From positions 5,890,001 through 5,954,000 of the forward strand of contig NZ_CP090063.1 of NCBI RefSeq assembly GCF_021391495.1: DNA of 64,000 bases. Direction: 5' to 3'. This document shows positions 37,053-45,993 of the stretch, piece by piece. Below the pieces are notes generated by a model. The model saw nothing but the letters and a program-made list of their open reading frames with translations, ran no database searches and was not told the DNA's origin. The DNA comes from Amycolatopsis acidiphila (lineage in GTDB: Bacteria; Actinomycetota; Actinomycetes; Mycobacteriales; Pseudonocardiaceae). Within the stretch, counting starts at the first letter, position 1. Every line of letters starts with the position of its first letter. The translations under genes and the position numbers were made by a program.

Positions 37053-37771
37053 GTGTCCTCCCTGAGAAACGCCGGTACCTCGCCGCCGCCGTGCACCTTC
37101 AACGTCGCACCGCTGACGTAGGACGCCAGCGGTGAGGCGAGGAAGGCGACGCAGGCGCCGATCTCCTCCGGCTCGGCCAACCGTCCTAACGGGACGGTCG
37201 AGGCAGTGTTTTCCGTGTAGTGCAGGCTGGCGCGTTCCGTGCGCACCATGCCGACATCGAGAGCGTTGACCCGCACCTTCGGCGCCCACTCGACCGCGAG
37301 GCTCGCCGTCAGGTTGTCCAGGCCCGCCTTCGCGGCACCGTACGAGGCCGTTCCCGGCGAGGCCCTGGTCGCGGAGACGCTGCTGATGTTGATGACCACA
37401 CCGCCTGAATCCTGTTGCTGCATCACGAAGTTCGCCTGCCGGGCGACGAACAGCGGGGCGAGCAGGTTCAGCTCGACGATCTTCGCGTGGAACCGCGGGG
37501 AGGCACCCGCCTCGGCATACGGGGCACCACCGGCGTTGTTCACCAGCACGTCGAGCCGGCCGATCGCCGCGATGAGCTGCTCCACCTGCTCCGGCTCCCG
37601 CACGTCGCACGGCACGAACTCCGCGCCCTCGACGAGGGTCGCGGGTTCCGTACGGCCACAGGCGAAAACCCGCGCCCCAGCGTGCATCAGCGTCCGGGTG
37701 ATGCCCGCACCGACGCCACGCATGCCGCCGGTCACGAGCGCGACCGCACCGTCGAGCCGCAGGTCCAGCAC
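37049..37771 (-). CDS. SDR family oxidoreductase, Rv3549c-like
   Basis: This 240-aa classical SDR has TGGMRGVGAGITRTL as its dinucleotide motif, CGRTEP at the end of strand 2 (an Arg that may favour NADP), NNAGGAP, a Ser in INISSVSAT and YGAAKAG. I chose the GTG at 37771 because GGAGG lies 5 nt upstream. It is the first gene of a two-SDR transcript divergent from echA20, and the KstR2-like box in the gap should govern both. The substrate is likely a HIP-derived CoA thioester, inferred from position only. Confidence 0.82.
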   Translation of the reverse strand: MLDLRLDGAVALVTGGMRGVGAGITRTLMHAGARVFACGRTEPATLVEGAEFVPCDVREPEQVEQLIAAIGRLDVLVNNAGGAPYAEAGASPRFHAKIVELNLLAPLFVARQANFVMQQQDSGGVVINISSVSATRASPGTASYGAAKAGLDNLTASLAVEWAPKVRVNALDVGMVRTERASLHYTENTASTVPLGRLAEPEEIGACVAFLASPLASYVSGATLKVHGGGEVPAFLREDT

Positions 37772-37819
37772 GGGAACCTCCCGAAGCACTATGCGCTCCC
37801 GGAGCGCCCTGTTAACCTA

Positions 37820-37835
37820 CCAAGCAAGTGCTAGG
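37820..37835. promoter_or_regulatory. KstR2-like operator between SDR pair and echA20
   Basis: CCAAGCAAGTGCTAGG is an imperfect palindrome. It is nearly the same as the box before fadD3, sharing 14 of 16 bases. The left arm ACCAAG fits the KstR2 motif AnCAAGnnCTTGnT; the right arm is degenerate. It lies in the 81-bp divergent gap. Confidence 0.65.
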
Positions 37836-37852
37836 TTTGGAAGAAGGCGCCG

Positions 37853-38599
37853 ATGCCCATCAGCACGCAGCACCCGGAGCCCGGTATCGCCGTGGTCACG
37901 GTGGATGCTCCCCCGGTCAACGCCCTCACCGTGCGGGGCTGGTTCGACCTCGCCGACGAGGTGACCGCCGCCGGCCGGGACCCCGCGACGCACGTGGTCG
38001 TCCTGCGCGCGGAAGGACGCGGGTTCAACGCCGGCGTCGACATCAAGGAGATCCAGCGCGACGGCGGTTTCGACGCGCTGATCGGGGCCAACCACGGTTG
38101 TGCGGCCGCGTTCTCCGCTGTCTACGACTGCGCCGTCCCCGTGATCGCAGCCGTGCAGGGGTTCTGCCTCGGCGGCGGCATCGGCCTGGTCGGCAACGCG
38201 GACGTCGTCGTCGCAGCGGACGACGCGACGTTCGGACTGCCCGAAGTGGACCGCGGCGCGCTCGGGGCCGCAACCCATCTCGCGCGGCTCGTGCCGCAGC
38301 ACCTCATGCGCGCGCTCTTCTACACGGCCAGCACGATCGACGCACACCAGCTGCACCACCACGGATCGGTGTACGCGGTCGTCCCCCGCGAAGAGCTCGA
38401 CGAGACCGCACTGACTCTCGCCCGGCAGATCGCCGCGAAGGACACGCGCGTCATCCGAGCGGCGAAGCAGGCGATCAACGGCATCGACGTGCAGCCCGTG
38501 CACCGCAGCTACCGCTTCGAGCAGGGCTTCACGTTCGAGCTCAACCTGGCAGGCGTGTCCGACGGGGCACGGCAGGCGTTTCTGGAGAAGGGAGCGTGA
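37853..38599 (+). CDS. echA20: Ring D-opening crotonase EchA20
   Basis: EchA20 hydrolyses the five-membered D ring of the HIP-derived CoA thioester (HIEC-CoA). This 248-aa crotonase-fold protein has oxyanion-hole segments GRGFNAGVDIKEIQRDGG (near residue 55) and GFCLGGGIGLVGNADVVVA (near 104), plus a Glu in LPEVDRGALG. The N-terminal VDAPPVNALTVRGW is typical of this branch. It begins the echA20-ipdA-ipdB-ipdC operon, with TGATG overlap to ipdA, in the same order as Rv3550-Rv3553. A KstR2-like box lies 17 bp upstream of its start. Confidence 0.88.
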   Translation: MPISTQHPEPGIAVVTVDAPPVNALTVRGWFDLADEVTAAGRDPATHVVVLRAEGRGFNAGVDIKEIQRDGGFDALIGANHGCAAAFSAVYDCAVPVIAAVQGFCLGGGIGLVGNADVVVAADDATFGLPEVDRGALGAATHLARLVPQHLMRALFYTASTIDAHQLHHHGSVYAVVPREELDETALTLARQIAAKDTRVIRAAKQAINGIDVQPVHRSYRFEQGFTFELNLAGVSDGARQAFLEKGA

Positions 38600-39432
38600 T
38601 GGACAAGCGGATGACGGTCGACGAGGTCGTCTCGCAGTTGTGGGACGGGATGACGCTCGGCATCGGCGGCTGGGGCTCGCGGCGCAAGCCGATGGCGCTC
38701 GTCCGCGCGATCCTCCGCTCCCCGCTCAGGGAGCTGACCGTCGTCTCCTACGGCGGCCCCGATGTCGGCCTGCTCGCATCCGCGGGCAAGATCCGGCGGC
38801 TGGTGTTCGGTTTCGTCACACTCGACTCCATTCCTTTCGATCCATGGTTCAACCGGGTCCGCGAGGCGGGCGAGATCGAGGTGACCGAGTACGACGAGGG
38901 CGTCTTCGGCACCGGGCTTTCCGCTGCCGCGCAACGCCTTCCGTTCCTGCCGACCCGGGCGGGGCTCGGCTCGGACGTACTACGGCTCAATCCTCATCTG
39001 CGCACCGTCCGCTCCCCTTACGGGGACGAGGAGCTGCTGGCCGTGCCGGCACTGAAGCTCGACGCGTCGCTCGTGCACCTCAACCGAGCCGACGCGCGCG
39101 GCAACGCCCAGTACCTCGGCGTCGACCCCTACTTCGACGAACTGTTCGCCCTCGCCGCGGACCGGTGCTACGTGTCGGTGGAGAAGATCGTGGACGAGTT
39201 CGACGGTCCCGTGCAGACACTGCTGCTCAACCGTGCGAGCGTGCACGGCGTTGTCGAAACGCCTCACGGAGCGCACTTCACCACCGCCGCACCGGACTAC
39301 GGGCGCGACGAACCGTTCCAGCGACACTACGTGACGTCCGCGAAGGACCCGGACCTGTGGCCGGGGTTCGTGGACAGGTTCCTCTCCGGCGACGAGGCGA
39401 GCTACCAGGCCGCGGTTGCGGAGTTCGCATGA
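38599..39432 (+). CDS. ipdA: Cholesterol ring-cleaving hydrolase subunit IpdA
   Basis: IpdA and IpdB form a heteromeric cyclic-enone hydrolase that opens the last steroid ring of COCHEA-CoA. They belong to the family I CoA-transferase fold but do not transfer CoA. The 277-aa protein has MTLGIGGWGSRRKPMALVRAI near the N-terminus and EVTEYDEGVFGTGL at about 94-107, which contains the Glu that does the chemistry in IpdA. Its ATG overlaps the echA20 stop by 1 nt and its stop overlaps the ipdB start by 4 nt, ensuring matched subunit synthesis. Confidence 0.9.
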   Translation: MDKRMTVDEVVSQLWDGMTLGIGGWGSRRKPMALVRAILRSPLRELTVVSYGGPDVGLLASAGKIRRLVFGFVTLDSIPFDPWFNRVREAGEIEVTEYDEGVFGTGLSAAAQRLPFLPTRAGLGSDVLRLNPHLRTVRSPYGDEELLAVPALKLDASLVHLNRADARGNAQYLGVDPYFDELFALAADRCYVSVEKIVDEFDGPVQTLLLNRASVHGVVETPHGAHFTTAAPDYGRDEPFQRHYVTSAKDPDLWPGFVDRFLSGDEASYQAAVAEFA

Positions 39433-40142
39433 GCGACATCACGCGGGCCGAGGTCGCGATCATCGCCTGTGCGGAACTCTTCCGGGGCGACGGTGAAATC
39501 CTTGTGAGCCCGATGGGCGCCATTCCCTCGCTGGGCGCGCGGCTGGCGCGGTTGACGTTCGAACCCGACCTGCTGCTCAGCGATGGCGAGGCCTGCCTGA
39601 TCGCGGACGGCAGGACCGAGGGCTGGCTGCCGTTCCGGAAGGTGCTCGACACCGTTGTGCCGCACGGGAAACGGCATGTGGTGATGGGCGCGAACCAGAT
39701 CGACCGGCACGGCAACCAGAACATCTCCGCCATCGGGGACCACGCGCGCCCGAAGAAGCAGCTGCTAGGAATGCGCGGCGGACCGGGCAACACAGTCAAC
39801 CACCGCACGAGCTACTGGGTGCCCCGGCACAGCCGGCGCGTGTTCGTGGACGAGGTCGACATCGTCTCCGGTGTCGGTTTCGCGCGGGCGCGGCAGGCGG
39901 GGGTCGCGGGTTTCCACGACTTGCACCGGGTGGTGACGAACCTCGGCGTGCTCGACCTCCGGCCGGGCGGAATCCGGCTGTTGTCCGTGCACCCCGGCGT
40001 CTCGGTGGACGAGGTCGTGGCGAACACGACGTTCGAGCTCGACCTCGCCGATGTCACCGAAACGCGCCTGCCGACCTCCGAGGAACTGCATCTGATACGT
40101 GTCGTGCTCGACCCGAAATCGTTGCGGGACAAGGAGGTTTGA
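39429..40142 (+). CDS. ipdB: Cholesterol ring-cleaving hydrolase subunit IpdB
   Basis: This is the beta subunit of the IpdAB hydrolase (237 aa), with a CoA-transferase beta fold. LVSPMGAIPSLGARLARLTFEPDL near residue 26 and HVVMGANQIDRHGNQNISAIGDHARPKKQLLGMRGGPGN (split over 84-122) are conserved. The usual SENG active-site Glu of true CoA transferases is not visible, which fits a hydrolase whose catalytic Glu is on IpdA. It overlaps ipdA by 4 nt and ipdC by 1 nt. Confidence 0.9.
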   Translation: MSDITRAEVAIIACAELFRGDGEILVSPMGAIPSLGARLARLTFEPDLLLSDGEACLIADGRTEGWLPFRKVLDTVVPHGKRHVVMGANQIDRHGNQNISAIGDHARPKKQLLGMRGGPGNTVNHRTSYWVPRHSRRVFVDEVDIVSGVGFARARQAGVAGFHDLHRVVTNLGVLDLRPGGIRLLSVHPGVSVDEVVANTTFELDLADVTETRLPTSEELHLIRVVLDPKSLRDKEV

Positions 40143-41182
40143 TGCGGACCGCAATTACGTCCTTGACCGGCGTCACGCACCCTGTGGTACAAACAGCTAT
40201 GGGCTGGGTGGCCGGACCCCGCCTCGTATCCGCTACCGCCGAAGCGGGCGGGTTGGGGATCCTCGCATCGGCCACCATGAAGTACGACGAACTCGAAGCC
40301 GCCATCAAGGAAACCCGGTCCCGCACCGGGAATCCGTTCGGGGTCAACCTGCGCGCCGACGCGGAGGACGCCGAGCGGCGGGTCGACCTGCTCATCCGTG
40401 AGGGTGTCAAGGTCGCCTCCTTCGCGCTCGCACCGCGCAAGGAGATGATCGCCCGGCTCAAGGACGCCGGGATCGTGGTCATCCCCTCGGTCGGCGCGGC
40501 GCGGCACGCCGAGAAGGTCGCCTCCTGGGGCGCCGACGCGGTGATCGTGCAGGGCGGCGAAGGCGGTGGGCACACCGGCGGCGTCGCGACGACGCTGCTG
40601 CTGCCGTCGGTGCTCGACGCGGTCGACATCCCGGTGGTGGCCGCGGGCGGGTTCTTCGACGGCCGCGGACTGGCCGCCGCGCTGGCCTATGGTGCGGCCG
40701 GTATCGCTATGGGCACGCGCTTCCTTCTGACGCGGGAGAGCACGGTGCCCGAAGTGGTGAAGCGGGCGTACCTGGTGCGTGGGCTCACCGACACGGTGGT
40801 CACGAGGAAGGTCGACGGGTTGCCGCACCGGGTCCTGCGCACGGAACTGGTCGACGGGCTGGAGCGGTCTGGCCGGGTGACGGGGCTGGTGCGCGCGGTC
40901 CGCAACGCGCAGCGGTTCCGGCGTATCACGGGCCTCTCGTGGCGCGGGATGCTGCGGGAGGGTGCGGCGATGCACCACGACCGGAACTGGTCGCAGGTGA
41001 TCATGGCCGCGAACACGCCGATGCTGCTGCGTGCCGGGCTCGTCGAGGGCGACACGACCGCCGGGGTGCTGGCCTCGGGCCAGGTCGTGGGGCTGCTGGA
41101 CGACCTGCCGGCGGTCGCGGACCTGATCGGGGGCCTCGTGGCCGATGCCGACGCGATCCTCGCTCGCCTGGGCACTCGGTAA
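40142..41182 (+). CDS. ipdC: Flavin-dependent oxidoreductase IpdC
   Basis: The 346-aa TIM-barrel flavoprotein is of the nitronate-monooxygenase superfamily. In mycobacteria IpdC works with IpdF to convert 5-OH-HIC-CoA toward HIEC-CoA before ring D is opened. Visible signatures are THPVVQTAMGWVAGPRLVSA at the start, GGEGGGHTGGVATT (near residue 140) and the FMN-phosphate loop VVAAGGFFDGRGLAAALAYGA (split near 165-185). It is the last gene of the echA20-ipdABC operon, starting at an ATG overlapping the ipdB TGA by one base. A distant paralogue lies beside fadD19 at 12843-13943. Confidence 0.88.
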   Translation: MRTAITSLTGVTHPVVQTAMGWVAGPRLVSATAEAGGLGILASATMKYDELEAAIKETRSRTGNPFGVNLRADAEDAERRVDLLIREGVKVASFALAPRKEMIARLKDAGIVVIPSVGAARHAEKVASWGADAVIVQGGEGGGHTGGVATTLLLPSVLDAVDIPVVAAGGFFDGRGLAAALAYGAAGIAMGTRFLLTRESTVPEVVKRAYLVRGLTDTVVTRKVDGLPHRVLRTELVDGLERSGRVTGLVRAVRNAQRFRRITGLSWRGMLREGAAMHHDRNWSQVIMAANTPMLLRAGLVEGDTTAGVLASGQVVGLLDDLPAVADLIGGLVADADAILARLGTR

Positions 41183-41214
41183 CCTCTCGGCCACGCTGTG
41201 CTTGACTTCGGGCC

Positions 41215-42018
41215 ATGAACACCGAGGACGGCACCTGCGAGGTCGTGGACGCCGAACTGCACGTGCGGAGCCTCGGGGACGGGCCACCCTTGCTGATGAT
41301 CTCGGGCGGCCTGGGTGCGGCCGGCAGCTACCAGGCGCTGGCCACCAAGCTGGCCGAGGAGTACACAGTCCTGCTGTACGACCGCCGTGGGCACTTCGAG
41401 AGCGCCGACATCACCGAAGGGCCGATTCCGGTCGAACGGCACGCCGAGGACGCGCGCGCGGTGATCCGGCACTTCGGGTTCGGCAAGGCCCTGGTGTTCG
41501 GCAGCAGCGCGGGCGCACAGATCGGGCTGGCGCTCGCCGCGCAGCACCCCGAGACCGTCGACGGGCTGGTCGCGCACGAACCCCCGGCGGTGCGACTGCT
41601 GCCGGACGCCGAAGAGTGGATGGAGTTCGCCGCCGAGCAGGTCGCACACGCCGAGTCCGGCGATGTGCTCACGGCGTTCAAGGGCTTCCTCGGGTCCATC
41701 GCGGGGGCCGGGCTCCCGACGGTCGGCACGATCCGGCTGCCGCAGGAGAACGAGTGGCGCCTTTTGTTCACCCGCGAGCTGACCCGGTTCTACGGCTACC
41801 TGCCCGATGTCGAATCGTTGCGGCGCTCGCAGGTGCCGATCGTGCTCGCCGCCGGGGAGGGCAGCCGGGGCTACTACCACTACCGGCCGGCCCGGGTGCT
41901 CGCGCTCGAACTGGGCCTGCCGTTCGTGGAGATGCCGGGTGCACACCTGGCACCGCAGCGCAACGCCGCCGACTTCGCCGTGGCGCTGTCGCAACTGCTG
42001 AGGGATCTGGTGCTCTGA
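41215..42018 (+). CDS. Alpha/beta-fold hydrolase
   Basis: This 267-aa single-domain hydrolase has the nucleophile elbow GSSAGAQIG (Ser near residue 100), an HG-like oxyanion loop replaced by ISGGLGAAGSYQ, and a late His in GAHLAPQRN. The acid residue probably falls near VLAAGEGS. Such proteins are esterases or similar enzymes with no fixed substrate. It follows ipdC by 32 nt in the same direction and could be read from the same promoter. I know of no counterpart in the mycobacterial cluster. A repeat-rich junction follows. Confidence 0.8.
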   Translation: MNTEDGTCEVVDAELHVRSLGDGPPLLMISGGLGAAGSYQALATKLAEEYTVLLYDRRGHFESADITEGPIPVERHAEDARAVIRHFGFGKALVFGSSAGAQIGLALAAQHPETVDGLVAHEPPAVRLLPDAEEWMEFAAEQVAHAESGDVLTAFKGFLGSIAGAGLPTVGTIRLPQENEWRLLFTRELTRFYGYLPDVESLRRSQVPIVLAAGEGSRGYYHYRPARVLALELGLPFVEMPGAHLAPQRNAADFAVALSQLLRDLVL

Positions 42019-42400
42019 CGCCCCCGCTGAGCCGCCCGGACGTCGGGCCCGCCACGGGGGCGCGAGGCCACCGCCGGGCCGCCACCCAGTGCCGGCGCCG
42101 GGGCGCAGGGGCCACCACCGAAGTGCCGCCGGGTAACGGCCGGGCCGCCGGGGCGCTGAAGCCACCGCCGGGGCGCCGGGAAGGCTCGACGCCGGGGCCA
42201 CCACCGCGCCGGCGCCTATTGACGGCCGGGGTGCCGGGGTGCCGGGGCGCTGAAGCCACCGCCGAGCCGCCGGGCGCCGAGGCCGCCCTGGTGCCGCCGC
42301 GGCACCCGGGGCCGCCGCTGAGCCCTCGGGGCCGCCGGGCTGCAGGGGCCACCACCGAACCGTCGGGGCGCCGAGGCCCCCGCCCGGTGCCGCCGCGGCG
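42019..42400. repeat. GC-rich degenerate repeat array at a convergent junction
   Basis: The whole 382-bp gap between the alpha/beta hydrolase and the convergent acetyltransferase is made of imperfect units such as GCCGGGGCGCTGAAGCCACC (at about 42150 and 42241) and GGGGCCACCACCGAA (at about 42108 and 42345). There is no credible gene. As at 30.4-31.6 kb, the array runs from one stop codon to the other, so it may help separate converging transcripts. Confidence 0.78.
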
Positions 42401-42949
42401 CTAAATCTCCCGAATCACCCGGCACGGGTTGCCCGCGGCGAACACGCGGGAGGGCAGATCCCTGGTCACCACGCTCCCGGCGCCGACCACCGTGTCGTCG
42501 CCGACCGTCACGCCAGGGCACACGATGACACCGCCGCCGAACCAGACGTTGTTGCCGATCGTGATCGGGGCGGCCGTCTCCCAGCGCTGACGCCGCAGCT
42601 CGTGGTCCTCCACCGGGTGCAGCGCTGTCAGCAGCTGCGCCCGCGGGCCGATCGACACGTCGTCGCCGATGCGGATAGGGGCGCAGTCCATCAGGATCGC
42701 GTCATAGTTCAGGAAGCTGTTGGAGCCGATTTCGATCAGGTAGCCGTAGTCACACTGGAAACGCGGCATGATCCACGAGCCTTCGCCGAGTCCACCGAGC
42801 AGTTTGCCCAGGAGGGGTTCACGCTGCTCAGCGGGGCAGGCGTTGAACTCGTCGCACAGCTCCTGCGCGCGCCTGCGCTCCGCCACCAGGTCGGGGTCAC
42901 TGTCGCGGTACAGCTCGCCCCGCAGCATCCGGTCCTTCTGCTCGCCCAC
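42401..42949 (-). CDS. Sugar O-acetyltransferase (maltose acetyltransferase-like)
   Basis: The 182-aa protein has an N-terminal helical Mac domain (MLRGELYRDSDPDLVAERRRAQELC), then left-handed beta-helix hexapeptide repeats. The active-site His is in LLTALHPVEDHELR near residue 110. It ends with the family signature VFAAGNPCRVIREI. It should move acetyl from acetyl-CoA to a sugar hydroxyl. The start is GTG at 42949. The upstream 180 bp (42950-43131) holds no gene that I can see. It is unrelated to steroid catabolism. Confidence 0.88.
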   Translation of the reverse strand: MGEQKDRMLRGELYRDSDPDLVAERRRAQELCDEFNACPAEQREPLLGKLLGGLGEGSWIMPRFQCDYGYLIEIGSNSFLNYDAILMDCAPIRIGDDVSIGPRAQLLTALHPVEDHELRRQRWETAAPITIGNNVWFGGGVIVCPGVTVGDDTVVGAGSVVTRDLPSRVFAAGNPCRVIREI

Positions 42950-43131
42950 CGGCCCAAACTAGCGCATCCACATCGCGGAAACCGCTGTACGCTGGAATGA
43001 GGCGACCGGCGCCTTCCTCCCCAGTTTCGCGCCGGTCGCGGCTCCGGCGCACACTCCCCCTCGGGCGCCGGGGCATCCGACCCCCGGGCCGCGTCTTCCT
43101 CCCCCAGTTCGACGCCGCCCGGGGGTCCCTT

Positions 43132-44349
43132 TCAGTCCACTGTGGACGGAATGACCCGCACGCCGTCCCGCCACACCTGCTGGATACCGCCGGGCAGCGC
43201 CGCGAGGTCGAAGGCGTCCCCGGAGACCAGCACCAGGTCCGCGCGATAGCCAGGCGCGAGCCTCCCCAGTTCGTCGCCGTGACCCAGCAGCTCCGCCGAC
43301 GACGAGGTCGTCGCCGCGAGGACCTGGGCCGGGCTCAGCCCACAGGCCTGCATCAACGGCAGCTCCTCGAGGTTCTCGCCGTGCGGACCGACGCCCGAGT
43401 CGGTGCCCATCGCGATGCGCACCCCCGCCTCGACCGCCCGCCGCACCGACTCGGCGTGCACCTCGGCGACCTCCTCGGCCTTGCGCACCATTTCCGCCGG
43501 CAGCGACGCGCCCGCCTTCACCGCCCGGATGACCGCCAGCGGCGCGACCAGGGTCGGCACCAGCCAGGTGCGGTGCTCGAGCATCAGCTCGATGGCCTCG
43601 TCGTCGAGGAAGATGCCGTGTTCGATCGAGCGGATGCCCGCACGCACCGCGTTCTTGATCCCCTCGGCACCCTGCGCGTGCGCCATCACGTGCCGGCCCT
43701 GCATCCTCGCCTCGGCGACCAGCACCTGCAGTTCCTCCGGGGTGAACTGGGAGTGCCGCGGATCGTCGCCCGGGGAGAGCACGCCGCCGGTGGTACAGAC
43801 CTTCAGCACCTGCGCGCCCGCGCGCAACAACGTCCGGGCGACCCGCCGCATGTCGTCAGGGCCGTCCGCGATGGCATCCGGACGGCCGGGGTGGGGGATC
43901 CACGGGCCCGCGCACTGGCCCGAGGGCATCCAGTCGTCGCCGTGCCCGCCGGTCTGGCTGATGACGTTGACCGAGATCTGCATGCGCGGCCCGGGAATCA
44001 GCCCGTCGGCGACCGCCCGCTGGATGCCGAGGTCCGCGCCGCCGGCGTCCCGCACCGTCGTGATGCCCTGCTCCAGCGTCCGCCGCAGGTTACGGGCCGC
44101 CTCGTAGAACTGGTACGAGAACGGCAGCTGCAGCTGGCGGAGCAGGTCGACCCCGGACATGACCACGTGCACATGACAGTCGAAGAAGCCCGGCAGCACG
44201 GTCAGGCCGGTGCAGTCGACGGAGACATCGCCGTCGAGCCCGGTCCCGACGTCGACGATCCGCCCGTCCTCCACCACCACGTCACCGGCGGCACGATCGC
44301 TTCCGGTGCCGTCGAAAACCTGTCCCCCGGTGAAGAGAACCCTGCTCAT
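43132..44349 (-). CDS. Amidohydrolase family protein (imidazolonepropionase/prolidase-like)
   Basis: This 405-aa metal-dependent amidohydrolase has the FFDCHVHV metal motif near residue 58, TTVRDAGG, a metal-binding Lys candidate in VLKVCTTGG near 190, HAQG and SIEHG His ligands near 230 and 250, and the terminal TDSG Asp near 320. This arrangement matches Xaa-Pro dipeptidase-like and related amidohydrolases that cleave N-acylated or prolyl dipeptides. Its ATG overlaps the stop of the SSS permease by 4 nt, so the permease probably imports its substrate. The exact compound is unknown. Confidence 0.83.
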   Translation of the reverse strand: MSRVLFTGGQVFDGTGSDRAAGDVVVEDGRIVDVGTGLDGDVSVDCTGLTVLPGFFDCHVHVVMSGVDLLRQLQLPFSYQFYEAARNLRRTLEQGITTVRDAGGADLGIQRAVADGLIPGPRMQISVNVISQTGGHGDDWMPSGQCAGPWIPHPGRPDAIADGPDDMRRVARTLLRAGAQVLKVCTTGGVLSPGDDPRHSQFTPEELQVLVAEARMQGRHVMAHAQGAEGIKNAVRAGIRSIEHGIFLDDEAIELMLEHRTWLVPTLVAPLAVIRAVKAGASLPAEMVRKAEEVAEVHAESVRRAVEAGVRIAMGTDSGVGPHGENLEELPLMQACGLSPAQVLAATTSSSAELLGHGDELGRLAPGYRADLVLVSGDAFDLAALPGGIQQVWRDGVRVIPSTVD

Positions 44350-45779
44350 ACCCGCACCGCCTCCGCTTCGCGATCCGATGTGGTGGCGCGTTCGATGAGC
44401 GCCCCGACCAGCAGGACGACGACGTTCGCCGCCAGCCCGATCAGTCCGACGTTGACGTGCCCGACGAGATCCGTGTCGACGAAGGTCAGCCAGATGACCA
44501 CGATCTCGCCGACGATGAGGCCCGCGAGCACGGGTCCCTTGCCGATCGGGACGCGGCGGGTGAACCCGAGCACGTTCGCCGGGGCGAGCTGCACCGAACC
44601 GCTGTAGGTGAGCAGCAACAGGTTCGCGAGGAGGTCTGGCCGGAAGATGCCCAGCAGCAACGAGAGACCGCACGCCAGCACCACCGTGCCGTGGTTGACC
44701 CAGAACTGCGTGCGAGGCCTGCGGACCCGCACGATGTTGCGTGCGACGAGCGACGAGATGCCGATCAGGATGCCCGCCGCGGGCACCATCGCCGTCGCGA
44801 TCGCCGCGACCACCACCAGTCCCGTCGCCCAGCCGGGCAGCACGTCCTTGCTCAGGTTCAGCAGCACGCCGTTGGAGTCCGAGCCCTTGGGCAGCACCAG
44901 GATCGCGGCGAAACCGATGATCATCGGCAGCAGCAGGCACAGCTCGTAGATCGGCATCCAGGTGTAGTTGCGGCGCAGCACCTTCGGGTCGCGCGCGGAC
45001 ATCAGCGCCGGCCACGTGTGCGGCAGGCACATCAGCCCGACCCCGATCGCGCTGACCAGCATGCTCGTGATGAACCACGTGTGGTCGTTGCTGCCCGCGT
45101 GCACGGTCAGCACCTGCGGGTGCAGCTGGTCGATCCGGTGGAACACCCCGGAGATGCCGCCCGCGAAGTGCGTCGGCACCGCGACGAGCAGCACCACCAG
45201 CACGATCAGCATGATGACGTCCTTGAAGTACGAGGTCGCCGCCACGCCACGCAGCCCCGCCCACAGCACGAACGCCACCACCAGCGCGCAGCCGACGACC
45301 ATCGACAGGGTCGAGGACGCCGCGTTACCGGTGACGAGCTTGACGATCAGCCCGAGGCCGGTGATCTGCAGCTGCAGGTACGGCAGCACGAACAGCACGC
45401 CGAGGACCGCCGAGAGCGTGCCGAGGAAGCGGCTGCCGAACCGGTCGGCGAGGAAGTCGCCCTGGGTGAGGTAACCGCGCTCCTTTCCCAGCGACCACAA
45501 CCGCTTCGCCAGGAAGAACAGCACCATGTACCCGATCGGCACATAGGGCAGCGAGTACATCGCGGCTACCCCGCCGCTGAACGCCAGGCCCGCCATGCCG
45601 AGAAAGGTGAAGGTGGTGAACACCTCACCGGCCTGCAGGAACCACATGGTGACCGCGCCGAACTTGCGGCCGCCGACCACCCACTCCGACAGGTCGGCGG
45701 CCGGAGTGCGGCGGCCGAGGAACCCGAGCACGCCGATCAGCACGATGCCGGCGAAGGTGAAGACCAGGGTGACGGTCAT
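44346..45779 (-). CDS. Sodium:solute symporter (SSS family) permease
   Basis: This 477-aa membrane protein has about 13 hydrophobic segments, with GGRKFGAVTMWFLQAGEVFTTFTFLG near residue 36, an SSS signature region and a central GLMCLPHTWPALMSARD. It is a PutP/pantothenate-type Na+-coupled importer. It is encoded with DUF3311 immediately upstream (4-nt overlap), a pairing common for acetate/amino-acid-type SSS transporters in actinobacteria, and with two hydrolases. The solute is therefore likely a small N-acyl amino acid or dipeptide, which is inference. Confidence 0.85.
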   Translation of the reverse strand: MTVTLVFTFAGIVLIGVLGFLGRRTPAADLSEWVVGGRKFGAVTMWFLQAGEVFTTFTFLGMAGLAFSGGVAAMYSLPYVPIGYMVLFFLAKRLWSLGKERGYLTQGDFLADRFGSRFLGTLSAVLGVLFVLPYLQLQITGLGLIVKLVTGNAASSTLSMVVGCALVVAFVLWAGLRGVAATSYFKDVIMLIVLVVLLVAVPTHFAGGISGVFHRIDQLHPQVLTVHAGSNDHTWFITSMLVSAIGVGLMCLPHTWPALMSARDPKVLRRNYTWMPIYELCLLLPMIIGFAAILVLPKGSDSNGVLLNLSKDVLPGWATGLVVVAAIATAMVPAAGILIGISSLVARNIVRVRRPRTQFWVNHGTVVLACGLSLLLGIFRPDLLANLLLLTYSGSVQLAPANVLGFTRRVPIGKGPVLAGLIVGEIVVIWLTFVDTDLVGHVNVGLIGLAANVVVLLVGALIERATTSDREAEAVRV

Positions 45780-45973
45780 TCGTCGTCACCCCGCTTGGCC
45801 ATCATCCGCTCGGTGATCAGCAGGGCGGGCGTGCACAGCACGCACCACACGCCGCCCCAGACCATCATCTTCGGCAGCCCGAACCACAGGCCGGTGGTGT
45901 TGACGAACGGCAGGAACGGCATGATCGCCAGCGCCAGAGCGGGGATCAGGGGCACGAGATAGTACGACTTCAC
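45776..45973 (-). CDS. DUF3311 small membrane protein
   Basis: The 65-aa protein has two transmembrane helices (about 5-25 and 35-55) and a charged C-terminus (MMAKRGDDE). It is typical of DUF3311, which is encoded before SSS permeases and may be a small accessory subunit. The GTG start has GAGG 6 nt upstream. Its stop overlaps the permease start by 4 nt. Confidence 0.85.
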   Translation of the reverse strand: MKSYYLVPLIPALALAIMPFLPFVNTTGLWFGLPKMMVWGGVWCVLCTPALLITERMMAKRGDDE

Positions 45974-45993
45974 CGGATGCCTCCGCGTGCTTT

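Noticed and set aside
43132..45264. A 710-codon minus-strand frame joining the amidohydrolase to a shadow of the permease
   Set aside because: The upstream part is the SSS permease gene in a wrong frame; the amidohydrolase starts at 44349 with a 4-nt overlap.
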